This document shows positions 52,937 through 62,558 of a stretch of DNA of 64,000 nt, piece by piece (the stretch's first letter is position 1; every line of letters starts with the position of its first letter). The position numbers and the translations under genes are program-made. The notes beneath the pieces were generated by a model that was given only the letters and a program-made list of their open reading frames with translations, made no database searches and was not told where the DNA came from. The stretch is from the NCBI GenBank assembly GCA_018993155.1, contig JAGKSX010000060.1:1-64000 (forward strand), given 5' to 3'. This stretch comes from Hydrogenophaga sp. (GTDB lineage Bacteria; Pseudomonadota; Gammaproteobacteria; Burkholderiales; Burkholderiaceae_C).

Positions 52937-53060
52937 GGTCTCCGGGGCGCGTCGTGGTGAAGAGCAAGCCACTTTAGCAGGCCAATTTCACGCACCGCAA
53001 GCCGCACAGTCCGGCACAATTTGAGCCTGTTTCCGTCCTCCCACCCTTTCACGAGCGCGC

Positions 53061-56000
53061 ATGGCCGAAACTGTTCCCGAACCCCCGTCCACCGTCGGGC
53101 GCGCAGCGTTTGCCCCGCAGCCGGAAGCGGGTTTGCCTTTCGAGGCCATCTTCCTGGCCTCGCCGCTGGCCGCGAGCGTCTCGCGCCTGAGCGACGGGCG
53201 CCTGCTGGCGGTCAATGACGCCTGGCTGGCGCTCACCGGCCAGCGCCGCGAGCAGGCGATCGGCCGCACGACCGTGGAGCTCGGGCACTGGCCCAGCGCC
53301 GACGAGCGCGCGCGCTTCGTGAACCAGCTGCCGTCGCTCGACACGGTGCAGCACTTGCGCCTGCGCGACGGCGTGATGCACCGGGTCCGCCTGCACACCA
53401 CGGTGGTGGACACGCTGCCCGAGCCCCTGGCGCTGGTCTACATCACCGAAGCCACCCGCGAGTTCGAGGCGATGGAAGCCCGGCTGCAGACCGAAGCCGC
53501 CTTGCGCGAGGCGAACCTCGTTCTGCAGCAGCAGGTGGAGCTGCACGCCGCGATCGAGAAGCTGGCCCGCGTGGGCCATTGGACCAACGCCCAGCACTCG
53601 GACAGCGTGGTGTGGTCGCTGGGCCTGTTCGAGATCGCCGGCCTGGAGCCGCGCGACCTGATCGCGCGCGGAGACGGCCGGGCGGGCATTCACCCGGACG
53701 ACCTGCCCGCCTGGCAGGCCGCGCGCGAGGCGATGGATGGGCGCGAGGTCGAGTTCCGCTGGCAGCTGCCCGATGGCCAGCAACGCTGGTTCCGCACCCG
53801 CATCGGCCAGACCAGCGTGGCCGGCAACCCGCAGACCGATTTCGGCGTGGTGCAGGACATCACGGCCGAGCGCGAAGCCAGCGAGCGCCTGGCCGAACAA
53901 CTCAAGCTGCTGCAGAACATCGCGGCCCGGGTGCCCGGCATGATGTACCAGGCGCGCCTGCGGGCCGACGGCAAGAGCGTGATCTCGTATGTGAACGACG
54001 TGGTCCGCACCATGCTCGAGATCGAGCCGGCCGAGTTGGAGGAGGATGCGGACGTGCTGTTCCGGCGGGTGCATCCCGATGACCGCGCGGAGATGATCGC
54101 CTCGCTCGGCGCCTCTGCCCGGCATCTCACGCCCTGGCGCCAGACCTACCGCGTGTGCCTTCCCACGGCCGGGATGCGCTGGCACCATGTGGAGGCTGTG
54201 CCGCAGCGCGAGGCCGACGGCTCGGTGCTCTGGCATGGCTTCTCCACCGACGTGACCGAGGCGCGACTGGCCACGCAGAAGCTGGAGCGGCAGCACCGCA
54301 TGCTCGAGGCGGTGCGCCTGGCCCAGTCGGTGTTCATCGAGGCCGAGGACAAGCGCAAGGCCTTCGAAGGGCTGTTGCAGGCCTTTCTCTCGGTCACCGG
54401 CAGCGCCTACGGCTTCGTGGGCGAGGTGCTCTACACCGACGCTGGCGCGCCCTACCTGCGCACCAGCGCCATCACCAACATCGCCTGGGACGAGGCGTCC
54501 CGCCTGATGTACGCCAGCCAGGCCGAGGCGGGCATGGCGTTCCGCAACCTCGACACCCTGTTCGGGCGCGCCATGCTCACGGGCGAGCCCCTGATCGCCA
54601 ACCAGCCGGCAACCCACCCGCACGCCGGGGGGCTGCCGGGTGGTCATCCGCCCATGGACGCCTTTCTGTGCGTGCCACTGGCCGTGGGCGACCGGCTCGT
54701 GGCCATGGTGGGTCTGGCCAACCAGCCGGGGGGTTACAGCGAAGACGACATCGAATTCCTGCAGCCCCTGCTGGGGGCGGTGCGCCAGCTGGTGCTGGCC
54801 TGGCGCGGCCACATCGAGCGCCGCCGCACGCGCGAGCAGCTGGAGATCACCAGCGAGCTGCTGACCGAAAAGAGCCTGGACCTGCGGGCCACGCTGGAGA
54901 GCATCGAACAGGGCCTGTGCCGGGTGGACGCGGACAACCGCATCACGGCTTACAACCACCGCCTGCTCGACATGCTGGACCTGCCCGAAGCCTTGTTGCA
55001 AGGGCAACCCACGCTGGAACAGGTGCGGCGCTTCCAGACCGAGCGCGGCGACTTCGGGCCCGGGTTGTCCTGGGTGGACCCGATTGCCCACGCCCACCTC
55101 ATGCACGGACCACCGGTGCCACCGCCCGATAAATACTGGCGCAAGACGCGCGATGGCCGCACGCTGGAGATGCGCTCCCGGATGCTGCCCGACGGAGGCA
55201 TGGTGCGCACCTTCACCGACGTGAGTTCCTACATGCAGGCCCAGGAGGCGCTGCGCGAGCAGCGCCAGCGCCTGGCCTGGGTGCTGGAGGCCACGCGGCC
55301 GGGCATCTGGGAAAACAACATCCCCGACAACGTGCTCACGGTCAACGAACGCTGGGCCGAGATGCTGGGCTACACCCTGCGCGAGCTGCAGCCCATGCGC
55401 GCCGAAACCTGGGAGGCGCTGGTGCATCCCGACGACCTGAAGCGGGCCGACCAGATCCGCGACCAGCACATCGCGGGCATCCTGCCGTACTACGAGTGCG
55501 ACATCCGCATGCGCCACAAGGCCGGCCACTGGATCTGGGTCAACACGCGCGGCCGGGTGCACAAGCGCGATGCGCAGGACCGCGCGACGTTCATGTCGGG
55601 CACGCACCTGGACATCACCGAGCGAGTGGCCGCGCAGGAGCAGGTGAAGGCGCTCAACGCCAGCCTGGAGCAGCGGGTGGGCGCGCGCACGGCCGAACTG
55701 GAGCGCTCCATGCGCGACATGGAGGCCATCTCGTACTCCATCGCGCACGACCTGCGCGCGCCGCTGCGGTCGGTCAACGGTTTTGCGTCCATCGTGCTGG
55801 AGGACGAGGCCGACCGCCTGAGCCCGACCGGGCGCGACATGTTCGAGCGCATCGCGCGCTCGTCGCGCAACATGGGCCAGATGATCACCGACATGCTCGA
55901 GCTGTTGCGCGTGGTGCGCGTGGACCTCGAACCCGTGCCGGTGGACATGGCCGCGCTGGCGCAGTCGGTGGTGGAAACGCTTTCGCCGCAGACCAACCAC

Positions 56001-56369
56001 GCGCGCATCGACATCCAGGCCATGCCGCAGGCGATGGGCGATGCCACCTTGCTGCGCCAGGTGTTGTCCAACCTGATCGACAACGGGCTCAAGTACTCGC
56101 GCCACCTGGCGCAACCCGAACTGGCGGTGGGCTTCGATTCGGGCCAGCGCGCGTATTTCGTGCGCGACAACGGCATGGGCTTCGACATGGCGCACGCCGA
56201 GAAGCTGTTCGGCCTGTTCCAGCGCCTGCACGCGGGCAGCAGCGTGCCCGGCATGGGGGTGGGGCTGGCCATCGTGGCGCGCATCGTCGAGCGCCATGGC
56301 GGGCGCGTCTGGGCCGAATCCGCGCCCGGTGAGGGCTCGACCTTCTGGCTGCGCCTGCCGCTGGGCTGA
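53061..56369 (+). CDS. Large multi-PAS/GAF sensor histidine kinase
   Basis: A 1102-residue soluble sensor. PAS domains occur at about 25-140, 165-280, 285-400, 605-725 and 735-860, with a GAF domain between (about 415-590, SVFIEAEDKRKAFEGLLQAF to VGLANQPGGYSEDD). HisKA with SYSIAHDLRAPLRSV and HATPase with NLIDNGLKYS, DNGMGFDMAHAEKLFGLFQRLH and GMGVGLA follow. The kinase core is of the phytochrome-like type seen also at 6157. There are no transmembrane segments, so it senses cytoplasmic cues, perhaps redox or light through PAS cofactors. No partner regulator is adjacent. Confidence 0.9.
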   Translation: MAETVPEPPSTVGRAAFAPQPEAGLPFEAIFLASPLAASVSRLSDGRLLAVNDAWLALTGQRREQAIGRTTVELGHWPSADERARFVNQLPSLDTVQHLRLRDGVMHRVRLHTTVVDTLPEPLALVYITEATREFEAMEARLQTEAALREANLVLQQQVELHAAIEKLARVGHWTNAQHSDSVVWSLGLFEIAGLEPRDLIARGDGRAGIHPDDLPAWQAAREAMDGREVEFRWQLPDGQQRWFRTRIGQTSVAGNPQTDFGVVQDITAEREASERLAEQLKLLQNIAARVPGMMYQARLRADGKSVISYVNDVVRTMLEIEPAELEEDADVLFRRVHPDDRAEMIASLGASARHLTPWRQTYRVCLPTAGMRWHHVEAVPQREADGSVLWHGFSTDVTEARLATQKLERQHRMLEAVRLAQSVFIEAEDKRKAFEGLLQAFLSVTGSAYGFVGEVLYTDAGAPYLRTSAITNIAWDEASRLMYASQAEAGMAFRNLDTLFGRAMLTGEPLIANQPATHPHAGGLPGGHPPMDAFLCVPLAVGDRLVAMVGLANQPGGYSEDDIEFLQPLLGAVRQLVLAWRGHIERRRTREQLEITSELLTEKSLDLRATLESIEQGLCRVDADNRITAYNHRLLDMLDLPEALLQGQPTLEQVRRFQTERGDFGPGLSWVDPIAHAHLMHGPPVPPPDKYWRKTRDGRTLEMRSRMLPDGGMVRTFTDVSSYMQAQEALREQRQRLAWVLEATRPGIWENNIPDNVLTVNERWAEMLGYTLRELQPMRAETWEALVHPDDLKRADQIRDQHIAGILPYYECDIRMRHKAGHWIWVNTRGRVHKRDAQDRATFMSGTHLDITERVAAQEQVKALNASLEQRVGARTAELERSMRDMEAISYSIAHDLRAPLRSVNGFASIVLEDEADRLSPTGRDMFERIARSSRNMGQMITDMLELLRVVRVDLEPVPVDMAALAQSVVETLSPQTNHARIDIQAMPQAMGDATLLRQVLSNLIDNGLKYSRHLAQPELAVGFDSGQRAYFVRDNGMGFDMAHAEKLFGLFQRLHAGSSVPGMGVGLAIVARIVERHGGRVWAESAPGEGSTFWLRLPLG

Positions 56370-56394
56370 AGGAAACACCCCCCTGCGCCGCTGT

Positions 56395-56519
56395 GCGGCT
56401 TCCCCCCTCCGTGGCGCGCCTTCGGCGCTTCGAGGGGGGACGGCATCTCGGGCCGGCGAAGCCGGACCCTGGATGCCCCTGGTGGGTGTTGCCCCTCTTG
56501 TTGCGGGGCGCGCTCCGGG
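56395..56519. repeat. Palindromic GC-rich intergenic repeat
   Basis: CCCCCCTC (56402-56409) and GAGGGGGG (56432-56439) flank an inner GCGCC-TTC-GGCGC stem. A CCGGC-GAA-GCCGG hairpin follows near 56452. The pattern resembles REP-like palindromes common in Comamonadaceae intergenic DNA. It lies between convergent genes and may also terminate transcription. Confidence 0.6.
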
Positions 56520-57452
56520 TCAGCTGCCGACGGCGTTGTCGGGCGCTGCCGCATCGTCGGCGGCGGGTGTGTCCTGCGGTGCGTTGGCGGGTGCGGTGGG
56601 CTTGGCGCGCGCCTGGCGCACCGCCGCCTTGTCGCCCGCGCTGGCGAACTTGCTGTACTTGCCGGTCAGGCCGACCAGCTGGCCGTAGATCTTGGGGTTG
56701 GCGGCCAGGCATTCCTTCTGTTCGAGGAAGTCGGACTCACCGGTGAAGTTGCCCACCAGACCGCCGGCTTCGGTGACCAGCAAGGCGCCGGCGGCCACGT
56801 CCCAGGGGGAGAGGCCCATTTCGAAGAAGCCGTCGGTGAAGCCCGCGGCCACATAGGCCAGGTCGAGCGCGGCCGAGCCGGGGCGGCGCACGCCGGCCAC
56901 GCGCGGCATCACGTCGCCGAACATCTGCAGGTAGGTCTGGAAGGCGTCGCCCGGGCGGAATGGGAAGCCGGTGGAAATCAGGCAGTCGCGCAGCGTGGTG
57001 CGCTTGGCCACGCGGATGCGGCGGTCGTTCAGGTAGGCGCCGCGCCCGCGCGTGGCGCAGAAGAGGTCGTTGCGCGATGGGTCGTAGACGACGGCCTGCT
57101 CCAGCCGGTTGCCCACCATGAGCGCAATGCTCACGCAGTAGACCGGGAAGCCGTGGATGAAGTTGGTGGTGCCGTCCAGCGGGTCGATGATCCAGACATG
57201 GTCTGCGCCGCCATGTTTGCCCGGGCGCTTGCCCGATTCCTCGGCCCAGATCGCGTGGTCGGGGTAGGCGGTGAGCAGGGTGTCGATGATCGCGGCCTCG
57301 GCGGCCTGATCGACCTCGGTCACGAAATCGTTGGTCTGTTTGACCGAGACCCGGACCGACTCCACGTCCAGCGCGGCGCGGTTGATGAGGGTGCCAGCGG
57401 TGCGTGCGGCCTTGATGGCCACGTTGAGCATGGGGTGGAGTGTGGACGACAT
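56520..57452 (-). CDS. suhB: Inositol-1-monophosphatase
   Basis: A 310-residue phosphatase with metal motifs [18 protein letters not shown] and [11 protein letters not shown]. It hydrolyses inositol monophosphate, and SuhB homologues also bind rRNA antitermination complexes. The C-terminal 40 residues are an Ala/Pro/Asp-rich extension beyond the usual 265-270. I start at ATG 57452 (MSSTLHPML); the frame is open further upstream, but that part overlaps trmJ in antisense. It is divergent from trmJ. Confidence 0.93.
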   Translation of the reverse strand: MSSTLHPMLNVAIKAARTAGTLINRAALDVESVRVSVKQTNDFVTEVDQAAEAAIIDTLLTAYPDHAIWAEESGKRPGKHGGADHVWIIDPLDGTTNFIHGFPVYCVSIALMVGNRLEQAVVYDPSRNDLFCATRGRGAYLNDRRIRVAKRTTLRDCLISTGFPFRPGDAFQTYLQMFGDVMPRVAGVRRPGSAALDLAYVAAGFTDGFFEMGLSPWDVAAGALLVTEAGGLVGNFTGESDFLEQKECLAANPKIYGQLVGLTGKYSKFASAGDKAAVRQARAKPTAPANAPQDTPAADDAAAPDNAVGS

Positions 57453-57576
57453 GAATTGTGAACCTCGGCGCGCTCCGCAGGGGGAGGGCGCGGCAGTGGT
57501 GGAAGAGCGGGTGACGAAGCCCGGCGATGCGGGCGGCGACAATACCCGGGATTTTACCGTCCCCGCCCTTTTTCGC

Positions 57577-58311
57577 ATGCGCACCCGTTTTGTCCTGATC
57601 CAGACCAGCCACGCCGGCAATGTGGGCGGTGTCGCCCGCGCCATGAAAGTCATGGGTTTCGACGACCTGGTGCTGGTGCAGCCGCGCTGGGCCAACGTGC
57701 TGCGCCGCGAGGAAACCATCCAGCGCGCCAGCGGGGCCAACGACGTGCTGGCCCAGGCGCGCATCGTGGACACGCTGGACGAGGCGCTGGAGGGCATGAG
57801 CCACCTCTGTGCCACCGCCATGACGCCGCGCGACTTCGGCCCGCCCACGCGCGCGCCGCGCGAGCACTTCACGGAGCTGCTGGGCGCGGGCGATCCGCCG
57901 TCAGGGGTGGCCTTTCTGTTCGGGTCCGAGCGTTTCGGCATGCGCAACGAAGACGTGTACCGCTGCCACGTGGCGCTGAGCATCCCCACCGCGCCGACCT
58001 TCGGCTCGCTCAACCTCGCCGCGGCGGTGCAGCTGATCGCCTACGACTGGCGCCAGGCGCTCGGCGGCTTCGGGGCGCCACCGGTGGTGGCCGAGCGGCC
58101 GCAAGCCGATGCCCAGGCCCTGGGCGGCATGCTCGACCACCTGGAGCGCGCCTTGGTGGCGGTGGACTTTCTCGACCCCGAGGCGCCCAAGAAGCTCATG
58201 CCGCGCCTGAACCAGCTTTTCAACCGGGCCGCGCCCAGCGACGAGGAAATCCACATTCTTCGAGGTGTCGCCAAGGCCATGCTGCAAGCCGCCGAGAAGG
58301 CGAAGCGATAG
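57577..58311 (+). CDS. trmJ: tRNA (cytidine/uridine-32-2'-O)-methyltransferase
   Basis: A 244-residue SPOUT methyltransferase: [22 protein letters not shown] at the N-terminus, [17 protein letters not shown] (motif 2) and [20 protein letters not shown] (motif 3 knot). It methylates the 2'-hydroxyl of nucleotide 32 in tRNAs. I take ATG 57577 ([11 protein letters not shown]); upstream frame extension is antisense to suhB. cysE follows after 11 bases. Confidence 0.94.
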   Translation: MRTRFVLIQTSHAGNVGGVARAMKVMGFDDLVLVQPRWANVLRREETIQRASGANDVLAQARIVDTLDEALEGMSHLCATAMTPRDFGPPTRAPREHFTELLGAGDPPSGVAFLFGSERFGMRNEDVYRCHVALSIPTAPTFGSLNLAAAVQLIAYDWRQALGGFGAPPVVAERPQADAQALGGMLDHLERALVAVDFLDPEAPKKLMPRLNQLFNRAAPSDEEIHILRGVAKAMLQAAEKAKR

Positions 58312-58322
58312 ACTGCCGGCTT

Positions 58323-59093
58323 ATGTTCGACCGCATCCGCTCCGACATCCAGTGCGTGCTTGACCGCGACCCGGCCGCGCGCAGCACCTGGGAGGTGATC
58401 ACCTGCTACCCCGGGCTGCACGCCGTCTGGCTGCACCGCCCGGCGCACTGGTGCTGGCACCACGGCTTCAAGTGGCTGGGTCGCTTCATCTCGCACATTT
58501 CGCGCTGGTTCACCGGCATCGAGATCCACCCGGGCGCCAAGCTGGGCGAGCGCGTGTTTTTCGATCACGCCATGGGCGTGGTGGTGGGCGAGACTGCCGA
58601 GATCGGCGACGGCTGCACCATCTACCAGGGCGTCACGCTGGGCGGTACCTCGCTCTACAAGGGCACCAAGCGCCACCCGACGCTCGGCCGCGACGTGGTG
58701 GTGAGCGCGGGCGCCAAGGTGCTGGGCGGTTTTGTCGTCGGCGACGGTGCCAAGATCGGCAGCAACGCGGTGGTGATCAAGCCGGTGCCCGCAGGGGCGA
58801 CGGCGGTGGGCATTCCGGCCCGCATCATCCCGAGCAAGACCGGCGAGAGCGCCGACGTGACCGAGCAGGGCCAGAAGTTCCAGGCCTACGGCATCACGCA
58901 GGACGACGATCCCTTGTCGCAGGCCATGCGCGGCCTGATCGACAACGCCGCCGGGCAGGAGCACCAGATCGCGCTGCTCTGGCAGGCCATCGAGACCCTG
59001 GCCGAGGCGAAGAAGCGCGATTGTGTGCCGCAGGACGCGGCGCGCGAAGAGTGCTTCGAGGCTGAAAAGCTCAATCAGCTGGTCGGGAAGTGA
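58323..59093 (+). CDS. cysE: Serine O-acetyltransferase
   Basis: A 256-residue hexapeptide-repeat acetyltransferase that makes O-acetylserine for cysteine synthesis. It has a short N-terminal helical domain, [18 protein letters not shown], and the catalytic [16 protein letters not shown], followed by left-handed beta-helix repeats and an extended tail of about 60 residues. The stop TGA lies in the left arm of a large inverted repeat. It is probably co-transcribed with trmJ. Confidence 0.95.
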   Translation: MFDRIRSDIQCVLDRDPAARSTWEVITCYPGLHAVWLHRPAHWCWHHGFKWLGRFISHISRWFTGIEIHPGAKLGERVFFDHAMGVVVGETAEIGDGCTIYQGVTLGGTSLYKGTKRHPTLGRDVVVSAGAKVLGGFVVGDGAKIGSNAVVIKPVPAGATAVGIPARIIPSKTGESADVTEQGQKFQAYGITQDDDPLSQAMRGLIDNAAGQEHQIALLWQAIETLAEAKKRDCVPQDAAREECFEAEKLNQLVGK

Positions 59094-59195
59094 CGCGGAG
59101 CGCCGGGTGGCCGGCTCCGCTCATGTCCCCCGACCCGGCTTCGCCGGGTCTCCTCCTTCACTTCGCTGCGCCGGCCACCCGGCGCTCCGCGTCAC
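59090..59195. repeat. Nested 106-base inverted repeat at the cysE stop
   Basis: Perfect 26-base arms lie at 59090-59115 and 59170-59195. Inside is a second perfect hairpin, GACCCGGC-TTC-GCCGGGTC (59132-59150). The left arm contains the cysE stop codon. It separates convergent cysE and slyD genes. Confidence 0.9.
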
Positions 59196-59222
59196 GCGTG
59201 GTGGTGCGCGGAAGGGCTTCGT

Positions 59223-59699
59223 TCAGTGATGATGTCCGTGCGCGCCATGGGCGTGGCCATGGGCGATCTCTTCGGCTGAGGCGGCCTTCACGTCGATCAC
59301 GTTGAGCGTGAACGTCAGGTCCTGGCCGGCCAGCGGGTGGTTGCCGTCGAGCAGGACGGTGTCCCCCTTGATCTTGGTCACGGTGAAGATCTGGCGGTTG
59401 CCATCGGCATCGCTGCCTTCGAGCTGGCCGCCCACCTTCACGCCGGGCGGGAAGTCCTTCTTGGAGATGGAGGTCACCAGGCTTTCATCGCGCTCGCCGA
59501 AGGCCAGCGAGGGCTGCAGCTTGATGGTGGTGCTGAAGCCCTTTTCCTGGCCTTCCAGGGCCAGTTCGACGCCCGGCAGCGTGTTGCCGTAGCCGCCGTG
59601 CAGGTAGGCGCGCGGTTCCTTGCCGTCTTCGAGCACTTTGCCCTTGGCGTCGACGGCGCGGAAGGTGAGGGTGACGATGGTGTCTTTGGTGATCTTCAT
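59223..59699 (-). CDS. slyD: FKBP-type peptidyl-prolyl isomerase, SlyD
   Basis: A 158-residue SlyD-type chaperone/isomerase: FKBP strands (VTLTFRAVDAKGKVLEDG, NTLPGVELALEG) around an insert-in-flap domain (LAFGERDESLV, FPPGVKVGGQLEG, DGNHPLAGQDLTF). The C-terminus is His-rich (HGHAHGAHGHHH), as in SlyD proteins that deliver nickel. The start at 59699 (MKITKDT) fits the family. It is 19 bases downstream of mog on the same strand. Confidence 0.93.
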   Translation of the reverse strand: MKITKDTIVTLTFRAVDAKGKVLEDGKEPRAYLHGGYGNTLPGVELALEGQEKGFSTTIKLQPSLAFGERDESLVTSISKKDFPPGVKVGGQLEGSDADGNRQIFTVTKIKGDTVLLDGNHPLAGQDLTFTLNVIDVKAASAEEIAHGHAHGAHGHHH

Positions 59700-59718
59700 G
59701 GCGGGTCGCTGGAATGGG

Positions 59719-60327
59719 TTAGCGGGCGGGGCGCACGGCGGACTTCGGGCGGAAGGCCTTGCAGACTTCGTCGTGCGTTTCAAGATAGGGGCCGCCGATC
59801 AGGTCGATGCAGTAGGGCACGGCGGCGAAGATGCCGTTGATGCGCTGCGTGCCGTCGGCGTTTTTCAGGCCTTCGAGGGTCTCGGCGATGGCCTTGGGCT
59901 GGCCGGGCAGGTTGATGATGAGGCTCTGGCTGCGGATCACCGCCACCTGGCGCGAGAGGATGGCGGTGGGCACAAAGGCCAGGCTGATCTGGCGCATCTG
60001 CTCGCCAAAACCCGGCATTTCCTTGTGCGCCACGGCCAGCGTGGCCTCGGGCGTCACGTCGCGCAGCGCCGGGCCGGTGCCGCCGGTGGTGAGCACCAGC
60101 GAGCAGCCGGCGTGCACCAGTTCGATCAGCGTGGCGCTGATGCGCGCCTGTTCGTCGGGAATGAGGCGCGGTTCGAAGGTGATCGGGTTCCTGAGCGCGC
60201 GCGTGAGCCAGTCCTGCAGCGCGGGCAGGCCCTTGTCTTCGTACACGCCGGTGCTGGCGCGGTCGCTGATGGACACGATGCCGATGCGCACCGGGTCGGC
60301 CGAGGGGGGCGTGGTCGTCTCGCTCAT
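59719..60327 (-). CDS. mog: Molybdopterin adenylyltransferase
   Basis: A 202-residue MoaB/Mog-fold enzyme that adenylylates molybdopterin before molybdenum insertion. It has GIVSISDRASTGVYEDKG, the TTGGTGPALRDVTPEA signature, INLPGQP and a C-terminal IGGPYLETHDEV. Its ATG overlaps the darP stop as ATGA. Order darP-mog-slyD suggests one transcript. Confidence 0.94.
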   Translation of the reverse strand: MSETTTPPSADPVRIGIVSISDRASTGVYEDKGLPALQDWLTRALRNPITFEPRLIPDEQARISATLIELVHAGCSLVLTTGGTGPALRDVTPEATLAVAHKEMPGFGEQMRQISLAFVPTAILSRQVAVIRSQSLIINLPGQPKAIAETLEGLKNADGTQRINGIFAAVPYCIDLIGGPYLETHDEVCKAFRPKSAVRPAR

Positions 60328-60980
60328 GGCTGGTCTTGTTCGTCGGTGGGGGGGCCGTCGTCGTCCTCGCCCTGGTTCAGCGTGGCCTTGACGATCTGGA
60401 AGATCTCGCGGTAGGCCTTGCCGTGGCGCACGGCCTCGCCGGGGCGCTCCTGCGCCTGCGTGGCCTGGGCGTCCTTGCGCGCCTGGCGGATCAGCGCGCG
60501 CAGGTGCTGCACGTCGGCGCCCGCGTCGAGCTGCAGCCACTGGGTGAGCGCGTCGTCGTCGGCGATCAGGCGGTCGCGCCATTGTTCGGCCAGGTGCAGC
60601 GAGAGCGTGCCCTTGGCCGAGCCCTTGTTCTGCTCGTCGAGCGCGGCTTCCACCGCGGCGATGGTGTCTTCGTCCAGCGCGCGCATCAGCTTGCCGATGA
60701 ACTGCATCTGGCGGCGGCGGCCTTCGAAGTTGGTGATGCGCTTGGCCTCGGCCACCGCGTCCAGCAGCTTCTCCGGCAGGTCGAGCTTCTGCGTCAGGTC
60801 GGCGCGCAGGGTGAGCAGGTTCTCGCCGAGCGCCTGGAGGCGGTCGCTCTCCCGTTTCAGGTCGGTCTTGCTCATTTCGGCGTCGCCCTTGAGCTCGCGC
60901 TTGAGCTCGAGGTCCAGCTCGCTGCCCAGGGCGACGAACTGGCCACGAACGAAATAGCCTTTGGTGGGTTTGCGGGACAT
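60324..60980 (-). CDS. darP: Ribosome biogenesis factor DarP/YjgA
   Basis: A 218-residue helical protein of the YjgA (DarP) family, which associates with 50S precursors. It shows MSRKPTKGYFVRGQFV, KRITNFEGRRRQMQFIGKLMR and ALIRQARKDA. The acidic C-terminal tail is somewhat long. It is divergent from pmbA, the arrangement usual in gamma- and betaproteobacteria. Confidence 0.94.
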   Translation of the reverse strand: MSRKPTKGYFVRGQFVALGSELDLELKRELKGDAEMSKTDLKRESDRLQALGENLLTLRADLTQKLDLPEKLLDAVAEAKRITNFEGRRRQMQFIGKLMRALDEDTIAAVEAALDEQNKGSAKGTLSLHLAEQWRDRLIADDDALTQWLQLDAGADVQHLRALIRQARKDAQATQAQERPGEAVRHGKAYREIFQIVKATLNQGEDDDGPPTDEQDQP

Positions 60981-61052
60981 GTGGATCGTTGAATAGGCCT
61001 TCTGCGCGAATGGCAGCGGCCGGAAGGGGCGGCAAGTATCATAGCCGTCGAC

Positions 61053-62468
61053 ATGAAAAAACCCTCCCAAGCCCCTGCGGCAGACCCCCGTTCCCCCCTT
61101 TCCGGTTTCCAGTACGCCCGCAGCCAGTTCGAGGAACTGGTCGATCTGGCCCTGGGCCACGCGAAACAGCTCGGTGCTGTGGACGCGGCGGCCGAGGTGT
61201 CCGAGGGCGCCGGCCTGAGCGTTTCGGTGCGCAAGGGCGAGCTGGAGAACGTGGAGCGCAACCGCGACAAGTCGCTGGGCGTCACGGTCTACCTGGGACA
61301 GAAGCGCGGCAACGCGTCCACCTCCGATTTCTCCGCCGCCGCCGTGCGCCAGACGGTGCAGGCCGCCTACGACATCGCCCGCTTCACCGCCGAAGACCCG
61401 GTGGCCGGCCTGCCCGACGCCCAGGACGTGGCCGACAGCTACCCCGACCTGGACCTGTTCCACCCCTGGTCGCTCGATTCGGAAGAGGCCGCGCGCATCG
61501 CCCTGGCCTGCGAGGCCGCGGCTTTCGCCACCAGCAGGAAGATCAGCAACAGCGAAGGGGCCGGCGTGTCGGCCCAGCAGTCGCACTTCTTCACCGCGCA
61601 CCTGCGCGGCGGCGAGCGCGGCAAGCCCGGCATCTTCAGCGGGGGTTACGCCAGTTCGCGCCACAGCCTGTCGGTGGCGCCGATCGCGGGCAAGGGCGCC
61701 AACATGCAGCGCGACTACTGGTACAGCTCGATGCGTTCGCCCGGCGAGCTGGCCACGCCCGAGGCGGTGGGCCGCTACGCCGCCGAGCGCACGCTGGCGC
61801 GCCTCAACGGCCGCAAGATCGCCACCACCGAATGCCCGGTGCTGTTCGAGTCGCCCCTGGCGGCCGGCCTGCTGGGCAGCTACGTGCAGGCCACCAGCGG
61901 CGGCGCGCTGTACCGCAACACCACCTTCCTGCACGACAGCCTGGGCAAGCGCGTGACGGCCAAGCACCTGGACATCCTGGAAGACCCGCACGTGCGCAAT
62001 GGCAAGGGCAGCGCGCCGTTCGACGACGAAGGCGTGCGCACAGCCAAGCGCAAGGTGCTCTCGGGCGGGCGGGTGCAGGGCTATTTCCTCTCCACGTACT
62101 CGGCGCGCAAGCTGGGCATGCGCACCACCGGCAACGCCGGCGGCTCGCACAACCTCACGCTCACCAGCCGGCTCACGCAGCCGGGCGACGACCTGCGCGC
62201 CATGCTGAAGAAGCTCGGCCGCGGCCTGTTCGTCACCGAGCTCATGGGACAGGGCGTGAACTACGTGACCGGCGACTACTCGCGCGGCGCCTCGGGCTAC
62301 TGGGTGGAAAACGGCGAGATCGCCTACCCGGTGCACGAGATCACCATCGCCGGCAACCTCAAGGACATGCTGCTGGGCATTGAGGCCATCGGGGCCGATG
62401 CCTACAACTACGGTGCGAAAACGACCGGTTCGATCCTGATCAACAGAATGAAGGTGGCGGGGAGCTAG
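61053..62468 (+). CDS. pmbA: Metalloprotease PmbA/TldE
   Basis: A 471-residue subunit of the TldD/TldE (PmbA) protease that processes peptides such as microcin B17. As in PmbA, the HExxxH motif of TldD is absent, so it is the non-catalytic partner. It has VSVRKGELENVERNRDKSLG at the start and the C-terminal RGASGYWVENGEIAYPVHE. Divergent from darP. Confidence 0.95.
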   Translation: MKKPSQAPAADPRSPLSGFQYARSQFEELVDLALGHAKQLGAVDAAAEVSEGAGLSVSVRKGELENVERNRDKSLGVTVYLGQKRGNASTSDFSAAAVRQTVQAAYDIARFTAEDPVAGLPDAQDVADSYPDLDLFHPWSLDSEEAARIALACEAAAFATSRKISNSEGAGVSAQQSHFFTAHLRGGERGKPGIFSGGYASSRHSLSVAPIAGKGANMQRDYWYSSMRSPGELATPEAVGRYAAERTLARLNGRKIATTECPVLFESPLAAGLLGSYVQATSGGALYRNTTFLHDSLGKRVTAKHLDILEDPHVRNGKGSAPFDDEGVRTAKRKVLSGGRVQGYFLSTYSARKLGMRTTGNAGGSHNLTLTSRLTQPGDDLRAMLKKLGRGLFVTELMGQGVNYVTGDYSRGASGYWVENGEIAYPVHEITIAGNLKDMLLGIEAIGADAYNYGAKTTGSILINRMKVAGS

Positions 62469-62558
62469 GCCCACCCCCGCGCCGCGCCGGCGGCGCGTCA
62501 CCCCTCGGGGGAGCCATGCCTGTGGATCGGCGGAGCCGGATCCACGGCATGTCTTGAC
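62469..62558. repeat. Palindromic intergenic sequence between pmbA and yqeY
   Basis: ATGCC-T-GTGGATC (62516-62528) pairs with GATCCAC-GGCAT (62539-62550), with one bulged T, around a GGCGGAGCCG loop. A second GC-rich cluster (CGCCGGCGGCG) is just before. It lies between convergent genes and probably works as a bidirectional 3-prime end structure. Confidence 0.6.

Noticed and set aside
52937-53060. Sigma-54 elements between the divergent kinases.
   Set aside because: GGCAC at 53013 is followed by GAGCC rather than TTGC at the right spacing. There is no match on the minus strand.
56520-58013. A 497-codon version of suhB extending through trmJ in antisense.
   Set aside because: SuhB homologues begin near MHPML, and the extension is the reverse frame of the real trmJ gene.
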